Below the pieces are notes generated by a model. That model saw nothing but the letters and a program-made list of their open reading frames with translations, was not told the origin of the DNA and ran no database searches. Position numbers and translations under genes: made by a program. Positions 13,401 to 25,447 of a DNA stretch of 64,000 nucleotides are shown here, piece after piece. The stretch's first letter is position 1. Every line of letters starts with the position of its first letter. The stretch comes from Gavia stellata (lineage: Eukaryota; Chordata; Aves; Gaviiformes; Gaviidae). The stretch covers positions 2,022,155 to 2,086,154 of the forward strand of contig NC_082596.1 in NCBI RefSeq assembly GCF_030936135.1, read 5' to 3'.

Positions 13401-14767
13401 ATGAGGGCTCTCCTGATGGCATGTCTGGCTGCTGTCCTCTGCGTGGATGTAGGTGAGTTGCTCACGCTTAGTGCAAGGCTTGGGCTGGGATGGAGAGAGC
13501 TGGCAATTTTGGGGGAGAAGCCACATTCATAACTTCTAAGTCCAGGGGTCTTTAAGAAGTCAGTAAATAGTGATAGATAAAGAGCTGGTCTGCACGGTCA
13601 GCTTTGCCTCTCCTTTGTGCTGTCACAGCTGCCAAAGGACTTGTGCTGCAGACTCCCTGCAGCCTTGGGCTGCCCACAGAGCAAGACAAAATCAGTCACC
13701 TTCCCCTGTTCTCAAGATGCGCTATCAGAGCCCTTTGGGTTTTCTCTGCAAACCCAATCACATCTTGAGATCTGCAGCTAATGCTACACTTCTTGGATGG
13801 GGGTGCAATTAAGCTTTGAGCTTAAAAATGAGTGCGACATTCACCGCTCTTCTGGCCCTGTGACCATTTGCTAAATGCTGTAACGGAGTAGTTGAATATC
13901 AATGTCTGCAGAAAGGCTCTGCTGCCCACTCACCTGGAAGGAGGGTTTTTCTACAGGGAAGCGTGTGTTTAGCAATTTTGGGTGTGGGATAGTAGAAGGA
14001 GTAGAACTGGCTCAGCCAAATCCTCTGTGGCCTGCATGAGGATGGGAACAGGTCCATCTGGGAAGGGGTTTCTTGCTTTGACCTCATGCAAATCATTCAT
14101 GTTCCCCTCCTGTAGCCAACTTGCTGATGTGCTACACCTGCACCAACCAGACCAGCAATGATCAGTGCCTGACGACTTCCCCATGTACCAAAAATGAGAC
14201 AGCTTGCATGACTATAGTTGAGAAGATAGGTGCCGGTGAGTCCTACTGCCATGAACTGCCTGGCTTGTGACCTCCCAACCCTGCTGCCCAATGCTCCTGT
14301 GTGTCCCAGCCCTGCTCTCAGTGGGTCTGTGTCCTTCCCCACTTTCTGCTCCAGTGCACTCAGGTCTAAAACATTCCTTTTCCATGGAGCTTTGGGAGAA
14401 CTTGAATAGTTCTGGGTTACAGCCCAAATATTTCTCCACTTGAATAGCGAGGCAGAGTGTAAATGAACACCATAACCCACCTAGACTTGGGTGATCTCTC
14501 ACGCTGCTTACACAGTAATGTCAGGCTTTGCCATTGGACAAAAGATTCATGGGTTGGTTTTATTTGACTTTTTACCCAGGCACTCACCAACAGAAGTTGA
14601 TCAGCAAAAACTGCACTTCAGATTGTAAGCACCGAGACTTTTATGAATGCTGCAGTCAGGACAACTGCAATCGCAATGAGGCATCTGTGATGAGACTTCC
14701 CGTAGCGGTGCTGGGAACTGCAGTTCTGGTCAGTGTTGCCAGGTCCCTTCTCTGGACTGGACTGTGA
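13401..14767 (+). CDS. Ly6 gene A: divergent Ly6/uPAR-domain, probably GPI-anchored, cell-surface protein
   Basis: Coding exons 13401-13452, 14116-14235 and 14580-14767 join in phase 1 to 119 residues. The second exon is exactly 120 bases, as in the four other Ly6 genes here; this favours the donor at 14236 over the GT four bases upstream. Residues 1-17 (MRALLMACLAAVLCVDV) form a signal peptide. The mature part starts near NLLMCYTC and has the ten-cysteine Ly6 pattern ending in ECCSQDNCN. N-glycosylation sequons occur at NQT, NET and NCT. The last ~25 residues are hydrophobic with no charged tail, fitting a GPI-anchor signal. Only seven residues separate the seventh cysteine from the CC pair, against 15 in gene C, so loop III is unusually short. 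The CxTxxxCxxxxTACMT-like stretch recalls SLURP1 and LYPD2, but orthology is unresolved. No TATA box was seen near the ATG, so a separate 5' UTR exon is possible. Confidence 0.87.
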
Positions 14768-14980
14768 TGAGGTCCCTGTTGAATAACCTGTGCAAGCTTC
14801 TTAACTCATCCTGTCCCCTAGCACCTGCAGTCATTTTGCCTGTTTGTCCCCAGAATGTCTTCTGAACATCTGATGTTCAGGCACGAAAAGGCCAGTCTGA
14901 ATCTAGCTTGACCTTGATGGAGAAGAGATGTCTCAGTTATTCTTTTATAGCCTCTCATGCAACAGGGCTCTGTAGCCACC

Positions 14981-14986
14981 ATTAAA
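14981..14986 (+). promoter_or_regulatory. possible polyadenylation signal ATTAAA of Ly6 gene A
   Basis: ATTAAA lies 214 bases after the gene A stop codon and runs directly into a string of A residues. It is the first plausible signal downstream. The adjoining A-run makes it weaker evidence than the AATAAA sites of genes C, D and E. Confidence 0.4.
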
Positions 14987-17900
14987 AAAAAAAAAAAGAA
15001 ATTTCTAAGATATTTTTTATTTATTTTCTTCTTTATTGAGTGCTAATTCACAGCAGGGCTGGGGTTTTGCAAGCAGCATGGTCAGGTGGTTCGTGCAATT
15101 ACATAGAGAGCTAAACAAATGGAGGTGAGTAGGAGGAGGATACAATCCCAATCAGCACAGCCACAGATCAGTGTGTCTCTTACTATTTCAGCCAGGCAGA
15201 AATTTCTGAAGGCTTATAGAAAAAAGTCTGGAAGAATAATGAATTTGCATCTCCCGTGGTATTGTTCTAGTATTGCTGCCAACACTCTGTCCTTGACAAG
15301 GTTTGGGACAGCATGGGGAAGGCATATGAGCAAATGAAATGCCCTGGGGTCAGCTGGTGCCCATCTGCATAGCCGAGCTCTCTCCCTCCAAAATAAGGTG
15401 GTTGAATCCAAAATACCAGTTGGAAAGTAGATCTGGAATTGTCAGGGATGGTCCTAGTTGGTCAGGCCAAAACCCTAACAAGGAGCATGCTAACAATTAA
15501 ACAGTGTGGACAGCTGTGGGACAGCCTTGAAACTGTGCATGGGCTCTCCATATATTATTGATATAGACTTAGCTGCCTCCATGACACCTCTTCTGCAGTG
15601 TGGTTCCAATCCCAGGGCAGCTAAAATGGCAGTGACCTCTTCTGGAGCTTGTGACACCTGGGCATCACTGCTGGATATGCCTATTAATGTCCCCAAGTAC
15701 AGGTATGATCCTGTATTTAACTTAATCTAGACCCAGCTGGGATTTGGGCAATACAGGAGTCCCAGAGACATCATAAAATCAGGTAAGACTGGTAAATGGA
15801 GATTTAGGATGCCCCTGGGGCACCATTTCCCTGCCCTGCTTCAAAGCAAGGAAGCCAAAGGGCAGGTTCTCAGAAGGGTTTCAACACCTTGATGTAACCT
15901 GGCCCCAGGCTACCTATGCTGAGCTCTTGAACCCGAGTATCTCTGCCCCACAGCGGGACTCCCACGGCTAGTACCTGGCTACCTTCACAGCACCCAGGAA
16001 TGGGGAGTGCATGGGAAGTTGGGTAGGAGCAGCTACGGGGTCCGAGTCCTTCAGTGATTTGGCATGCAAAGGGTTTAAGCCCGTGTTAGTTTGCAGTAAA
16101 CCCATGGATGGGATTAGCTCCAAGCTCCCCATGGCTTCCCTGCGAGTTACACGCTGAAACATCTGTGAAGGTCTGAGTTGGGGATGGATCTGTGTCAGGG
16201 GGATGGTGATGACAATCCACCTTGCTGTCCTGATTTTGGAGAGGTCATGACCAGGAAGGATACAGAGAACGAGCCTTGTAGGACCAAGCACAAGTAAATC
16301 CCTGGGGAGGAGAAAGATAGAGGGAAAGAGCCAGAAGGAAAAATCACTCTTCAACCACTGCCGTTGGACCCAAGGATGGGAAGAGCTGGAGATTGCCCTC
16401 ACCCAGGAGGTGCTCAACACATAGAGCTGCCTCTTCTTCCAGGGCAATGCATGCTTCAAACTGCAGTCTTCTCTGCCAAAAACAATAACTGGCACCATGT
16501 TGACCTGGCCTTTTCCTTCCCCACAACCCCACCCCAAATGGAGGATGGGGAACAAGACAGGGTTAGATTTTGCAATTGCTTTAATGGGTTTTATTTAGGG
16601 CTGAAAAATCCCTGGTGGTGCAATCATACCTGGTGCTGAAAACCTCTCCTGTCCTGCAACCCCTGGTGTACTAGCAGATGGGTGGGAAATGGCAATAGGT
16701 AGAGACTGGGCTGATGCTGTGATAGATGGAAATACTTGGGAACCTTCTGAGATGCCACCTAAGAAGTGATGAGGGTAGGAGGGCCTGGCAGACATCATGC
16801 TCTGACCACAGGGACACTGAATAGTTAAAAACTTCAGGACAAATAACAGGAAGAGCTTCCATGAGACCAAGCCATGATGTTTCTGTCCCTCCTTGCTGTG
16901 ATTCCATATGTGGACACTTGTCCCTAGGCCTTTTGTGAAAAGAGCCCACTATGAGGGTCCTGAGAGATGAGCAGCTCCCTGGCTGACTTCTGTTCATTGA
17001 CTTCTGATCTCTGTTCTCCATCCAGGAAGACACAATGGGCAAAACATTGCAGAGGGCAGCCAAATAAAGCTGTGTTTACTAGCCAGCTCCAACACGGTTG
17101 TGTAGGTGCAGTGTGGCACAGCCAACGGTAAAATTACGGACCAAGCTTTCATCCTGAAGGCTGTGATTCACATGCTTGTAAGAGTCTGATCTTATTGCTA
17201 GGGCAATAAACAGTTCCTGGGAACATTCTCTGATCTGTAATGCCATCATCCACAACATTTAATTAATCATTTTAATCATTAGTATGTTCCCTGGCAAAGT
17301 TTTAATGTGGACCAACCACCATTGTCCCATGCAATGTCTGGAACAAAACAGAGGAGAGAGCACAAGGGAAGGCAAGAGGCCCTGTTGATGTCCACCTCTT
17401 GGCCTCCATGCTTGAGATGGTCCTGGACGCATTTAATTTACTGCTATAGCTGTAGCCTCCTTTCTTCTCTGTGATGCTGGATACTGGGACACCTTTTTTT
17501 CAGCGCTCTGCCCTGACCCAGACAAGCACTGCTTTCCATGCTGCTTCCATGTGTTGGCCACCCAGGGTGACACCACCATCCTCGGTCTCCCATGTGCCTC
17601 TGAGGAAATGCCAGCCGTGGCAGTCCCACACCTCACACATATGCATCAGACATACCTGAGGCCAGGATGGTAACTTCCCAACTATCTGGCTCAATGGGCC
17701 ACGGGCAACCCTCAAAATGGCAAGCGGCCCATTGTGCATCCTTGTCTGTCATCACACTTGTCCATCAAACCACTCCTGCCAGCGGACCAGTGGTGGACCA
17801 CTTCCCGTGGCCTTGCAGATCATCTTCCTGCTGTGAGTGAGGAGCAGATTTGAATCCCCGGACCAGGTGACTCCTTTCCAGCTCTGTATCAGAGAGGAGA

Positions 17901-19922
17901 CATTCGCGCCATCAGTCCTTGGGAGTAAGGGAATAAATTGAGTCAGAGATTTGTTTAAAAAAAAAATATTAGAAATGCACCTTGTTAATCATACTGAAGA
18001 GTAACACAATTATTTTTCCCCTTCTTCCTCAAAAAAAGTGTTAAATCTGGGTAAAGCAAACTGCTTCTTTATCAGTGCAGACCTTTGCCAGGGTGCTCCT
18101 GCTGCTGCAGGACGCTGAGCCTTGGCTGCCCAGGCTGATTTCCAGACTCCCCCAAAGAGTCATCCCTGCAGGAGTACACCACACAATGAATCACGCTGGG
18201 CAATCCTTCTTCCCTGGAATAGGTCTAGCTTTTCAGCTGCTGCCTCGTGACATCTGGGAGGAGTGACACACCTTCTCTGGCATCCACGGTGGCATGCAGT
18301 CCCTGAGTCTGGCAGAACTGCATCTGTTGGGCAAGCGATGTGGCTTATCCTCTCCACACCCAGGTGGTGTATGTCCATTGGAGAAGAATGGTTAATGCTC
18401 ATGGGGTTATCAGGGCTGACTTCACTATCCTGTTGATCCTGCTTTATGTCAGCCTTATTGGCAGACCCAGTGGTTTAACGCTGGTGTCAGAAACCTCAAA
18501 AATACCTGCAAATCAACCAAAAAAACTCACCCCAGTAATCCCCCCCTCCTTTTTTTTTTTCTTGAAAAGGAAGACGCTATGGGTTTTGGTATCCCTTTGA
18601 ACTTCCTCTGGCCATGCCTTCACTGTGATGAGCAATGATTAGTCCCATCAGATGCTCTCAATGTCTCTGATGAGCATGAGTTTTAGGGACGCTTGCTCAT
18701 CTGTCTGATGTCCTGCCCAGAAATTAATGTTTGCCCCCAATCATTTTAGCCCTCCCCTCATCCATCTAAGCTCTTTCTTCCACATGTTTTCTGAGCCTCT
18801 GCCTCTTCTTCTTCTGCATCTCCATCTTCTAAACCCCAGGCTGTTTAGCTACAGCTGGATCCATTCTCTTCCCTGCAGACTGAGTCCCTACAGCTGGATC
18901 CATTCTCTTCCCTGCAGACTGAGTCCCGCAGGGTGGAGAAGAAAGGGGCGAGCAGACAGCTGATTGCCCAAGCAGCTTTATTCAAAGGGGCTGCTCCTGC
19001 TTGGTCCTCTCCGCTCTTTGATGGCCAGGCATGTGGTGACTCACAGAAATGTCTGCTGATATTCAGCACCAAACTTCCTGGTAACTCTTTCCTTGGAAGT
19101 AGAAGTGGGACAGGCAGTCAAATGGAGGCCCCAGAAGGGCTGAAATTATCAGCTGCAGCTCCACCCAAATTGTAAGCATGCAGAGAAATTGTAAAGGCTG
19201 AGAATATTATATCTGACTGGTATCTAGCAGGACTTTGAATCCGATGCTCCATGTAGAAGGGGGACAAAGATATTTTTACCCTTTGCTCAGATGTAGCAAA
19301 GAAAAGCTGTTGCAAAGCTGGAAACCAGCCTCCAGTGTACCAGCCTCGCATTTGAACCCCAAAGCCATTGCTCTCTTGAGGCAGCTGCTCTCTAAACCAG
19401 GATGCAGAGCATTTAGGACTTTGTAGATAACCAGCAGCTTTTATAGGCGAGCAGGAAATTATAAGACATTTCCTGTTTATATTGCCAACCATGTCTCCCC
19501 TGACTGTAGATATTGGGAGTTCTCCAGGTCTAACCCTGGAAATGCACTTGGCAATAATCCACTCAGATGAAGCCATTAATTTATGCCACTTATTACCATT
19601 TTGCTTTGAGTAGCTGCCTTCACTGAACTATCTGGCCACAGATGTGATGATCAGATTGGAGCTAAACAGTACAAAAACCCCACTCAGACATCAGTAGCAC
19701 TGCTAGCCTGACCATAGATAAATTAAAGTATTAAAAGCAATAAATGGAATGAATTACCTTAGTGCTTTCACTCGTCTCCAGACCCATCAGACCAGCCTGA
19801 AGGCAATGCCGAGGTAAGAAAACAACCCACATGCATTCCTAGCCTCTCAAATAATGCATGATCCCTGCCCACTCTTTCAAAATTGTTGTCTTCATCATCG
19901 CTTGGTCCAAACGCAGGGAAGA
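14987..19922. other. intergenic region between Ly6 genes A and B
   Basis: No recognisable exon on either strand. It contains the 39-base duplication at 18850. The minus-strand open frame at 15968-16555 shows no family motif. Confidence 0.6.
18850..18927. repeat. perfect 39-base tandem duplication (2 copies)
   Basis: The unit beginning TACAGCTGGATCCATTC and ending CTGAGTCCC occurs twice head-to-tail, at 18850-18888 and 18889-18927, with no mismatch. It lies in the intergenic region between Ly6 genes A and B. Confidence 0.95.
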
Positions 19923-19929
19923 TATATAT
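19923..19929 (+). promoter_or_regulatory. TATA-like box of Ly6 gene B
   Basis: TATATAT lies 60 bases before the start codon at 19983. The spacing matches the TATA boxes of genes C, D and E (55-60 bases), implying a transcription start about 30 bases downstream and a very short 5' UTR. Confidence 0.55.
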
Positions 19930-19982
19930 CCTGTCCCCAGGTGAGGCTGCTTTTCCTGGGCTGTGGAGACGACTGAGAGAAG

Positions 19983-22695
19983 ATGAAGGCCTCCCTCCTT
20001 GCCGTGCTGGCTTTGATCCTATGCGCAGATCAAGGTGAGGTATTGCGGTTCGCTACTAGACAAAGAATAGTTTCTTGTTTTAAAGTCAGGGAGGCCTTGT
20101 AGCCAGGGAAAGAAATCATGGGAGAGGGTGCTCTTAGTTCTTGCAGCTGAAGGACACAGTGAGTTTCTTATCTGTAGTCTCAGCCTGGATGTGCGAAAGT
20201 TTTCTTTTCTGCAGGGAAATTTCCCTATAGACTCATGCACTACTGGATTTTTATGAAAGCAAGACAGAAAAAAGGAAGCAGTTGCTACTGTTCTGCCTTT
20301 GTTAAGAGACTTTCCAGTGAGTTTGTCTGTTGAGATGACACAAGACTGTGGTTATTTCTAAATCTTGATGAAGAAGTGCTTCAGCCAACGACAGCACAAT
20401 ACATCAGCAACTCTGTGCGCCTACTGCAGTCAGTGATGCTGTTTCTAGCAGCAGCAGTGGGGCAGGGCCAGACCTACAACATCTGGCCTTGTGCAGCTGC
20501 CTGCTGAACGCCCTTGATTTCTGCCCATCTCAGAGACCCAAAAAGCTTGCTGATTTCAGAGATTTTGGGGGAAAGTTGGGGAATGAGGGAGAAGTTGGGC
20601 TGTGGACTAAATGGGTTAAGCAACCTTATGCTGGGATATTGGGTGTAGACGTATATTTGTATATTTGCCTATTACTTACTTTATAGATTATGCATTTTAT
20701 TTCACAGATAGATTGCAAATTAAATCAGAGCCCTCTAAAAGTATGTGATCTTATAGATTCCATAGACAAGACGGTTAAGCAGCCAGAGAGAATAAAGGTT
20801 ATCCTCATTTTGTAAAGAGGAACAGGGTTTGCCAGTGCTTGGAAATCTGCCACATTGTCTGGTGCAGAAAAATAATTTATTGGAATAGTTATTTCTGTCT
20901 CATTGTGGCCTAAGAATACCTTTCTGCTATTTAGCTTTGTTCACTTACCAGAATAGCGATTCTGACAATTTTCCAAATGTTAACAAGGCCCGGGGGACAG
21001 AGAGATTGTCTTCAGTGCCAAAACGAAGACTGCCCTAATCCGCGTTAGATAACCTAGGCAGTAAAAATGAAGTGTTAGACTGCACGTGTCTTAGAGCTGA
21101 ATTCACACAGCAAAGAGTTAAAAACCCCTCTCCTCACTTTTTTTTTTAACCCAGGTAATGGATATATGTTTGAGGGCATTGAAGTCCCACCCAAAGACAC
21201 AGGCGTGGGAGACTGACTTCTTTAGGCTATGGATTCCCAATTAACCTTATTCAACTGCCAATGCTTACTGCCCAATTAGGCTATAGTCTACGATATAGTG
21301 TCTCCAGCAACTAGACAAGGGTGACCCCAAGCCTTGGGACATCCCTATAGACTCTTACAGAGGACCCTGTCCTTTCCAGCTCCCTACATCACATCGAACC
21401 CAGTAGCCTTGGCTGATCGTGCTCTTATTTTGAGCACGGGGCAGGAAGGGCAGTCTTGCACCATCACTGCGTGTACGCACAGATGTGCGTGCCTGAGTGC
21501 ATGTGTTGGGTGTAGATGTGCAAGCGTGCGGACGGCAGAGTGGGTTGGCTCTGGGTCTTGCAGCCCCATCACTTTCAGGAGATCCACACCTTGTGCATTC
21601 GAGAGTCAATGGAAAGCAGGTGGTAATTTTTGTTGCCGGGACTAGCAGCGTTTTGTCCCCATCTTCCATATCCTCTGTCTCCTCCTGCAGCAAATGCCCT
21701 GTATTGCTACACCTGCGACTGGGAACAAAGCAACTGGAGCTGTCTGAAGGCCAAGAAGTGCTCAGACAAGGATGAGTACTGTGTGACCAATGTTGCCTCT
21801 GTAGGAATTGGTATGTGCTGGCCATGTATCCTCTGATGGGGACTCAGGAATGGCATGTGGGGTTTTGACTGGATTGGTTATGGTTGTCCTTTGTTGATGG
21901 ATGGGCTGAGGAGTCATGGGGAAGCACATGCGGGAGGTGGAGCTCTTGGTAGCCCAGCCTGGCACTGCTGAAGTTTGCACGGTTTGAAATCCTCCTCCCC
22001 ATCACACATTGAGATTGTCCTCTTTAGCCTTTGTTTTATGCCTGCATGGAAAAGACAGGGGACACTGAGAGAAGAGGAAGGACAAAGAGAGGATCCTTCA
22101 GCGGGAGAATAAATAAATTTGAACCTTGATTAGACAAGGAGATGAAAAGAAGCAGGTAGCCAGGGTGGATGAGAAGGTCTAGAGAGATATAGAGGGGAAT
22201 AAAATCATTTCCTTCAAGCAGAGAAGCCTGGAAATGTGCTTTCAATCCAGGCATGAACATTCTCTCATGGATGCTGTAGTACCCCTGAGAAAGCCTTGAC
22301 ATGAGGGTCCATGCTGGGAGATGCCAGATGCCCAGCAGGGATATTGAATACCTTGTGTAGCTGGTCACCGGCAACTACTGGGCTGTGGTGGGATCGCGGT
22401 GGGTCTCATTGGCCATGGTGGTCCTTGGGGCTGTGGGGGACAGTGGGACTCATGAGCCCTTCTCCCTTCTGTACAACATCGAGGAGCACTCAACAAACTC
22501 TCATTGCTAATACTGTTCTCTCCCTTCTTTGGGCAAGGGTTTTTGTCTTTGTGGAAGAGGATCACCAAGAAGTGCTCCGAGACCTGCCCACACCACAACT
22601 TCAGCCTGGGCCTGGCTTCCTACACCTCGTATTGCTGCCAAACCTTCTTGTGCAACCTGAGTGCGTGCCCAGGACCCAGGCTAGCTCGGCAGTGA
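19983..22695 (+). CDS. Ly6 gene B: LY6E-like protein lacking a GPI tail (secreted variant or decaying gene)
   Basis: Exons 19983-20034, 21691-21810 and 22538-22695 join to 109 residues. There is a 17-residue signal peptide (MKASLLAVLALILCADQ), then NALYCYTC and all ten Ly6 cysteines, with RITKKCSETC and SYCCQTFLCN closely matching gene C. Two oddities stand out. First, the position matching gene C's acceptor reads TTGG instead of CCAG; the only nearby phase-consistent acceptor is AAG at 22535-22537, which replaces the usual start of exon 3 with FLSLWKR. Second, after FLCNLS the reading frame is one base short relative to genes C and D, and the protein stops at CPGPRLARQ. No hydrophobic GPI segment follows, and the shifted frame is no longer hydrophobic either. 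It is therefore either a SLURP-like secreted form or a young pseudogene. The exon model is inferred; transcript data would settle it. Confidence 0.66.
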
Positions 22696-23169
22696 GATGG
22701 CAGGGAGTCCTGTGCCAGTGTCCTTCTTCACCTGCTCAGCGGTGGTGGGAGAAAGGGGCTCCTGAAGGCCTGAAGAGCATGGTGACGTTCCCCCAGGAGG
22801 GTATGGACACCAAAGAAGCTGCAGAATAGATAAAGTATTATGGTCACCACCTCCTGCTCTGAGTTGCCTTCCAACCTGTAGCTTCTCACTTGCTTTTCAT
22901 GTCTGAGCTCTGTCGCCCTGGCAGCTTGACGGAGAAGCGGCCGTGCTATGTCCTGCAGCCTGGGGGAGAGAGATGCTGCTTCTGCATGTCCTGCAAATCT
23001 CTAGAGGGGTTTCTCCTGCAATCTTACCTTATCTTGGGTGCAGCTTCTAGACCCAGGGCGGGGAGGGGTGTGGGTGGGCAAAAATAACAACCTCTCTGCA
23101 CCAACTTGGAAGGGAAACTGTGCAAACTCACAGGGTTGCTGCTGGGGAAGGGAAAAAGGCAGTCCTGTG

Positions 23170-23177
23170 TATAAAAG
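23170..23177 (+). promoter_or_regulatory. orphan TATA box
   Basis: TATAAAAG, a consensus TATA box, stands 475 bases after the gene B stop codon and 103 bases before an ATG that opens a 74-codon frame (23273-23497). A pyrimidine-rich leader-like stretch follows it. No Ly6 exon was found downstream, so it may be the remnant promoter of a lost copy or may be chance. Confidence 0.35.
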
Positions 23178-25333
23178 CTGGAGCCTGTGATGGGTGCTAA
23201 CCGCAACGCTCCTCCCTTGCACCCCTCACTCCCTCCGTCCAACCTCTCACTCCCAGCCCCCAGCTAGCGACAATGACATCTCCCTTTGCCCCGTTAACAG
23301 TCAGCCACATCAGCCACATACCTCTTCCCTTTGGCTCTGTGGTGCCAGGTTTTTATCAAAACGCTGCTTATCTGCACAGCCTGCACATCTGTGCACATCT
23401 GCTTGTCTGCAGTTGTTCTCCCCACCTCCACTTCCAGCAGCTGTCCTTGGTCGTCCCTTTCTTCGTGTTGCCTTGCTTGCTTCTGGCTGTTGTCTGAGCC
23501 AAGTGACCTTACCCAGGGCTAGCACTGCCCTGGACCTATCACTTGGCATCGTGTCTTCCAGCAACCCATTCATTTACCCATCCCTCTGACACCCCCCAAA
23601 GCAACCACAGAGTAATGAAAAATATTTGCAGCATTTTGGGTCGAGCTGCTGAGGAACAGTGGAGGGGTTTATAAGAGAACAATACAGATTTCAGAGAGGC
23701 CAAATATTTCATGTAGATGTTTCCAGAGGCTGCAGAGAAATGAGGGTAAAAGGAAGCTGAAAAAAATGAACTATGATGAGACCTCAGAGATTTTTCATTG
23801 CCAGAGGTGCTGCTGAATGCTTCTCCCTTCTCCTAAGCAGCACTTTTTGGAGGAGGTTTGCTATGGCAAAAGCATGGAAATGCTTAAACTTGGGTCAGCC
23901 TGGGCTCCCAAATCTGCAAAACATTGCTCAGCCAAGGGATGACGCTCTGCACTGTGCTTCCAACCCAGCCCTGGTAAACAAGAGGGACAAAAGGGGCTTT
24001 GAGCCGTGTGGAGCACGTCTGCCTTGGGCTAGTGCCCACAGCCGCTCTGGATGAATGCCGCCTTCTGAAGTGCTGCATAACGGGAGTCTTCAGAGATGTC
24101 TGCTCTCTTTTATTAATCGACTTCTACTTTCCTTTACCCCCTCCTTCTCACAGTTACGCCATGCTGCGAGGGCAGATCTCCATGCCGAAGGAGCCACGCT
24201 GGGTGATGCACCTCCCTTTACCTCTTCATTAGACCACGATCTCTTTCATACCCTATACAGGAATTTGCATTTTTCGCTCTGAAGCAATCTGAGCCCCCTC
24301 CTGTCCCTCAGCCCAAATGCTCAAAAGCTCTAATTTACTCCTCACATAATATTTTCTCATTAAAAAAAGGGACTTGTGTGGTTTTTTTTCCTGTGTGCCA
24401 GAATTATTCAGCTCTCTGAAAGCACTGAGGAATCCCAGTTGGACAGACTCTAATAATTAATATTTCATTGTGTTGGATTTACACATCCTGCAGTAGCAGA
24501 GACAGAGTCCCCCACAGCCTGCAGGAAAACACAGTTGGGTATTTTTTTGCCGCTTTAAAGCAAAACTGGCTGTTTTTTGCTTGGTTTGGTCTGCCTTTGC
24601 TGCAGAAAAACATTCTTGCATCCCATGGCTAATATAAGGGAAAATAAATCATCCTGGGCATATTTGAAGAGCAAAGGGTTATTTCCCTCGCCCAAAAGGC
24701 ACTGCAGCTCAAGGACATTGAAATCTGCCCTCCTCCTGTGCTGCAAAGCTACCCTGGTGGCAATTGCTCCTCTCCAATACACCCAAGATGTGCAGGGAGG
24801 AAGAAGAGGTGGGTGTGATTCCTAACCACTAATTTTGACCAGGAATTAGGGCCAATTGGGACCACAGAGAGATGGCAGTCATTAACACACGGATGAGGCT
24901 GTCCAGAAAATTACCCCGAGCTTGTGCCCCTTGCTGTGTCGTTGTGCAAGGCAGCATTCACCCCTTGGGTTTGAAAGGTGCTTGGAGGACCCTAAACAGA
25001 AAGGGGTTGCGCACTAGGTGAGAAGGAACTAGTTATTATCAACACTACCGACTGCACTGAGCTTCTCTGACCCCATTCAAAGGTGTGATGGTGATGGGAG
25101 AGGTGGGAGAGAGGTGAAGAAGCCCTTCTGCTCTCCCCAGCGCAAGGCAACACTCAGGTCCAACACCCGAGCAGTTCAGGGCACTGCACAATGCAAAAGA
25201 GACAGCTCAGCTGGACATGGTCCATGGTGTTGGAGAAGATGCTACAGAGATGGCACGGTGTTATTGCAAGCATTTGGGGAGGGGGTACCCGACCAGCCAG
25301 ACATGGGGAGAGAGGGCTGTTGCCCCCAAAGGG

Positions 25334-25447
25334 GCTAACAGACCCTGGTGTGAGGCATGGAGAAAGGTCCATGGAGAAAGAAGTGCACAAGCTAACAGAC
25401 CCCGGTGTGAGGCATGGAGAAAGGTTCATGGAGAAAGAAGTGCACAA
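25334..25447. repeat. 57-base tandem duplication (2 copies)
   Basis: Copies at 25334-25390 and 25391-25447 start GCTAACAGACCC and end GAAGTGCACAA. They differ at two positions, both C/T. Confidence 0.95.

Noticed and set aside
14221-14236. Alternative donor for gene A exon 2 four bases upstream (GTGCCG at 14230)
   Set aside because: It would give a 115-base exon and break the phase; the GTGAGT donor gives the 120-base exon shared by all paralogues.
15968-16555. 195-codon minus-strand open frame
   Set aside because: No family motif, signal peptide or splice context; composition fits chance.
16100-18400. Possible endogenous retrovirus remnants
   Set aside because: No LTR pair, primer-binding site or gag/pol/env motif could be recognised on either strand.
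22311-22829. 172-codon open frame overlapping gene B exon 3
   Set aside because: It is read in a different frame from the cysteine-rich Ly6 exon, so it is mainly a shadow; only its end corresponds to the decayed tail.
18850-25447. Short direct repeats considered as a CRISPR-like array
   Set aside because: They are adjacent two-copy duplications with no spacers, in vertebrate DNA.
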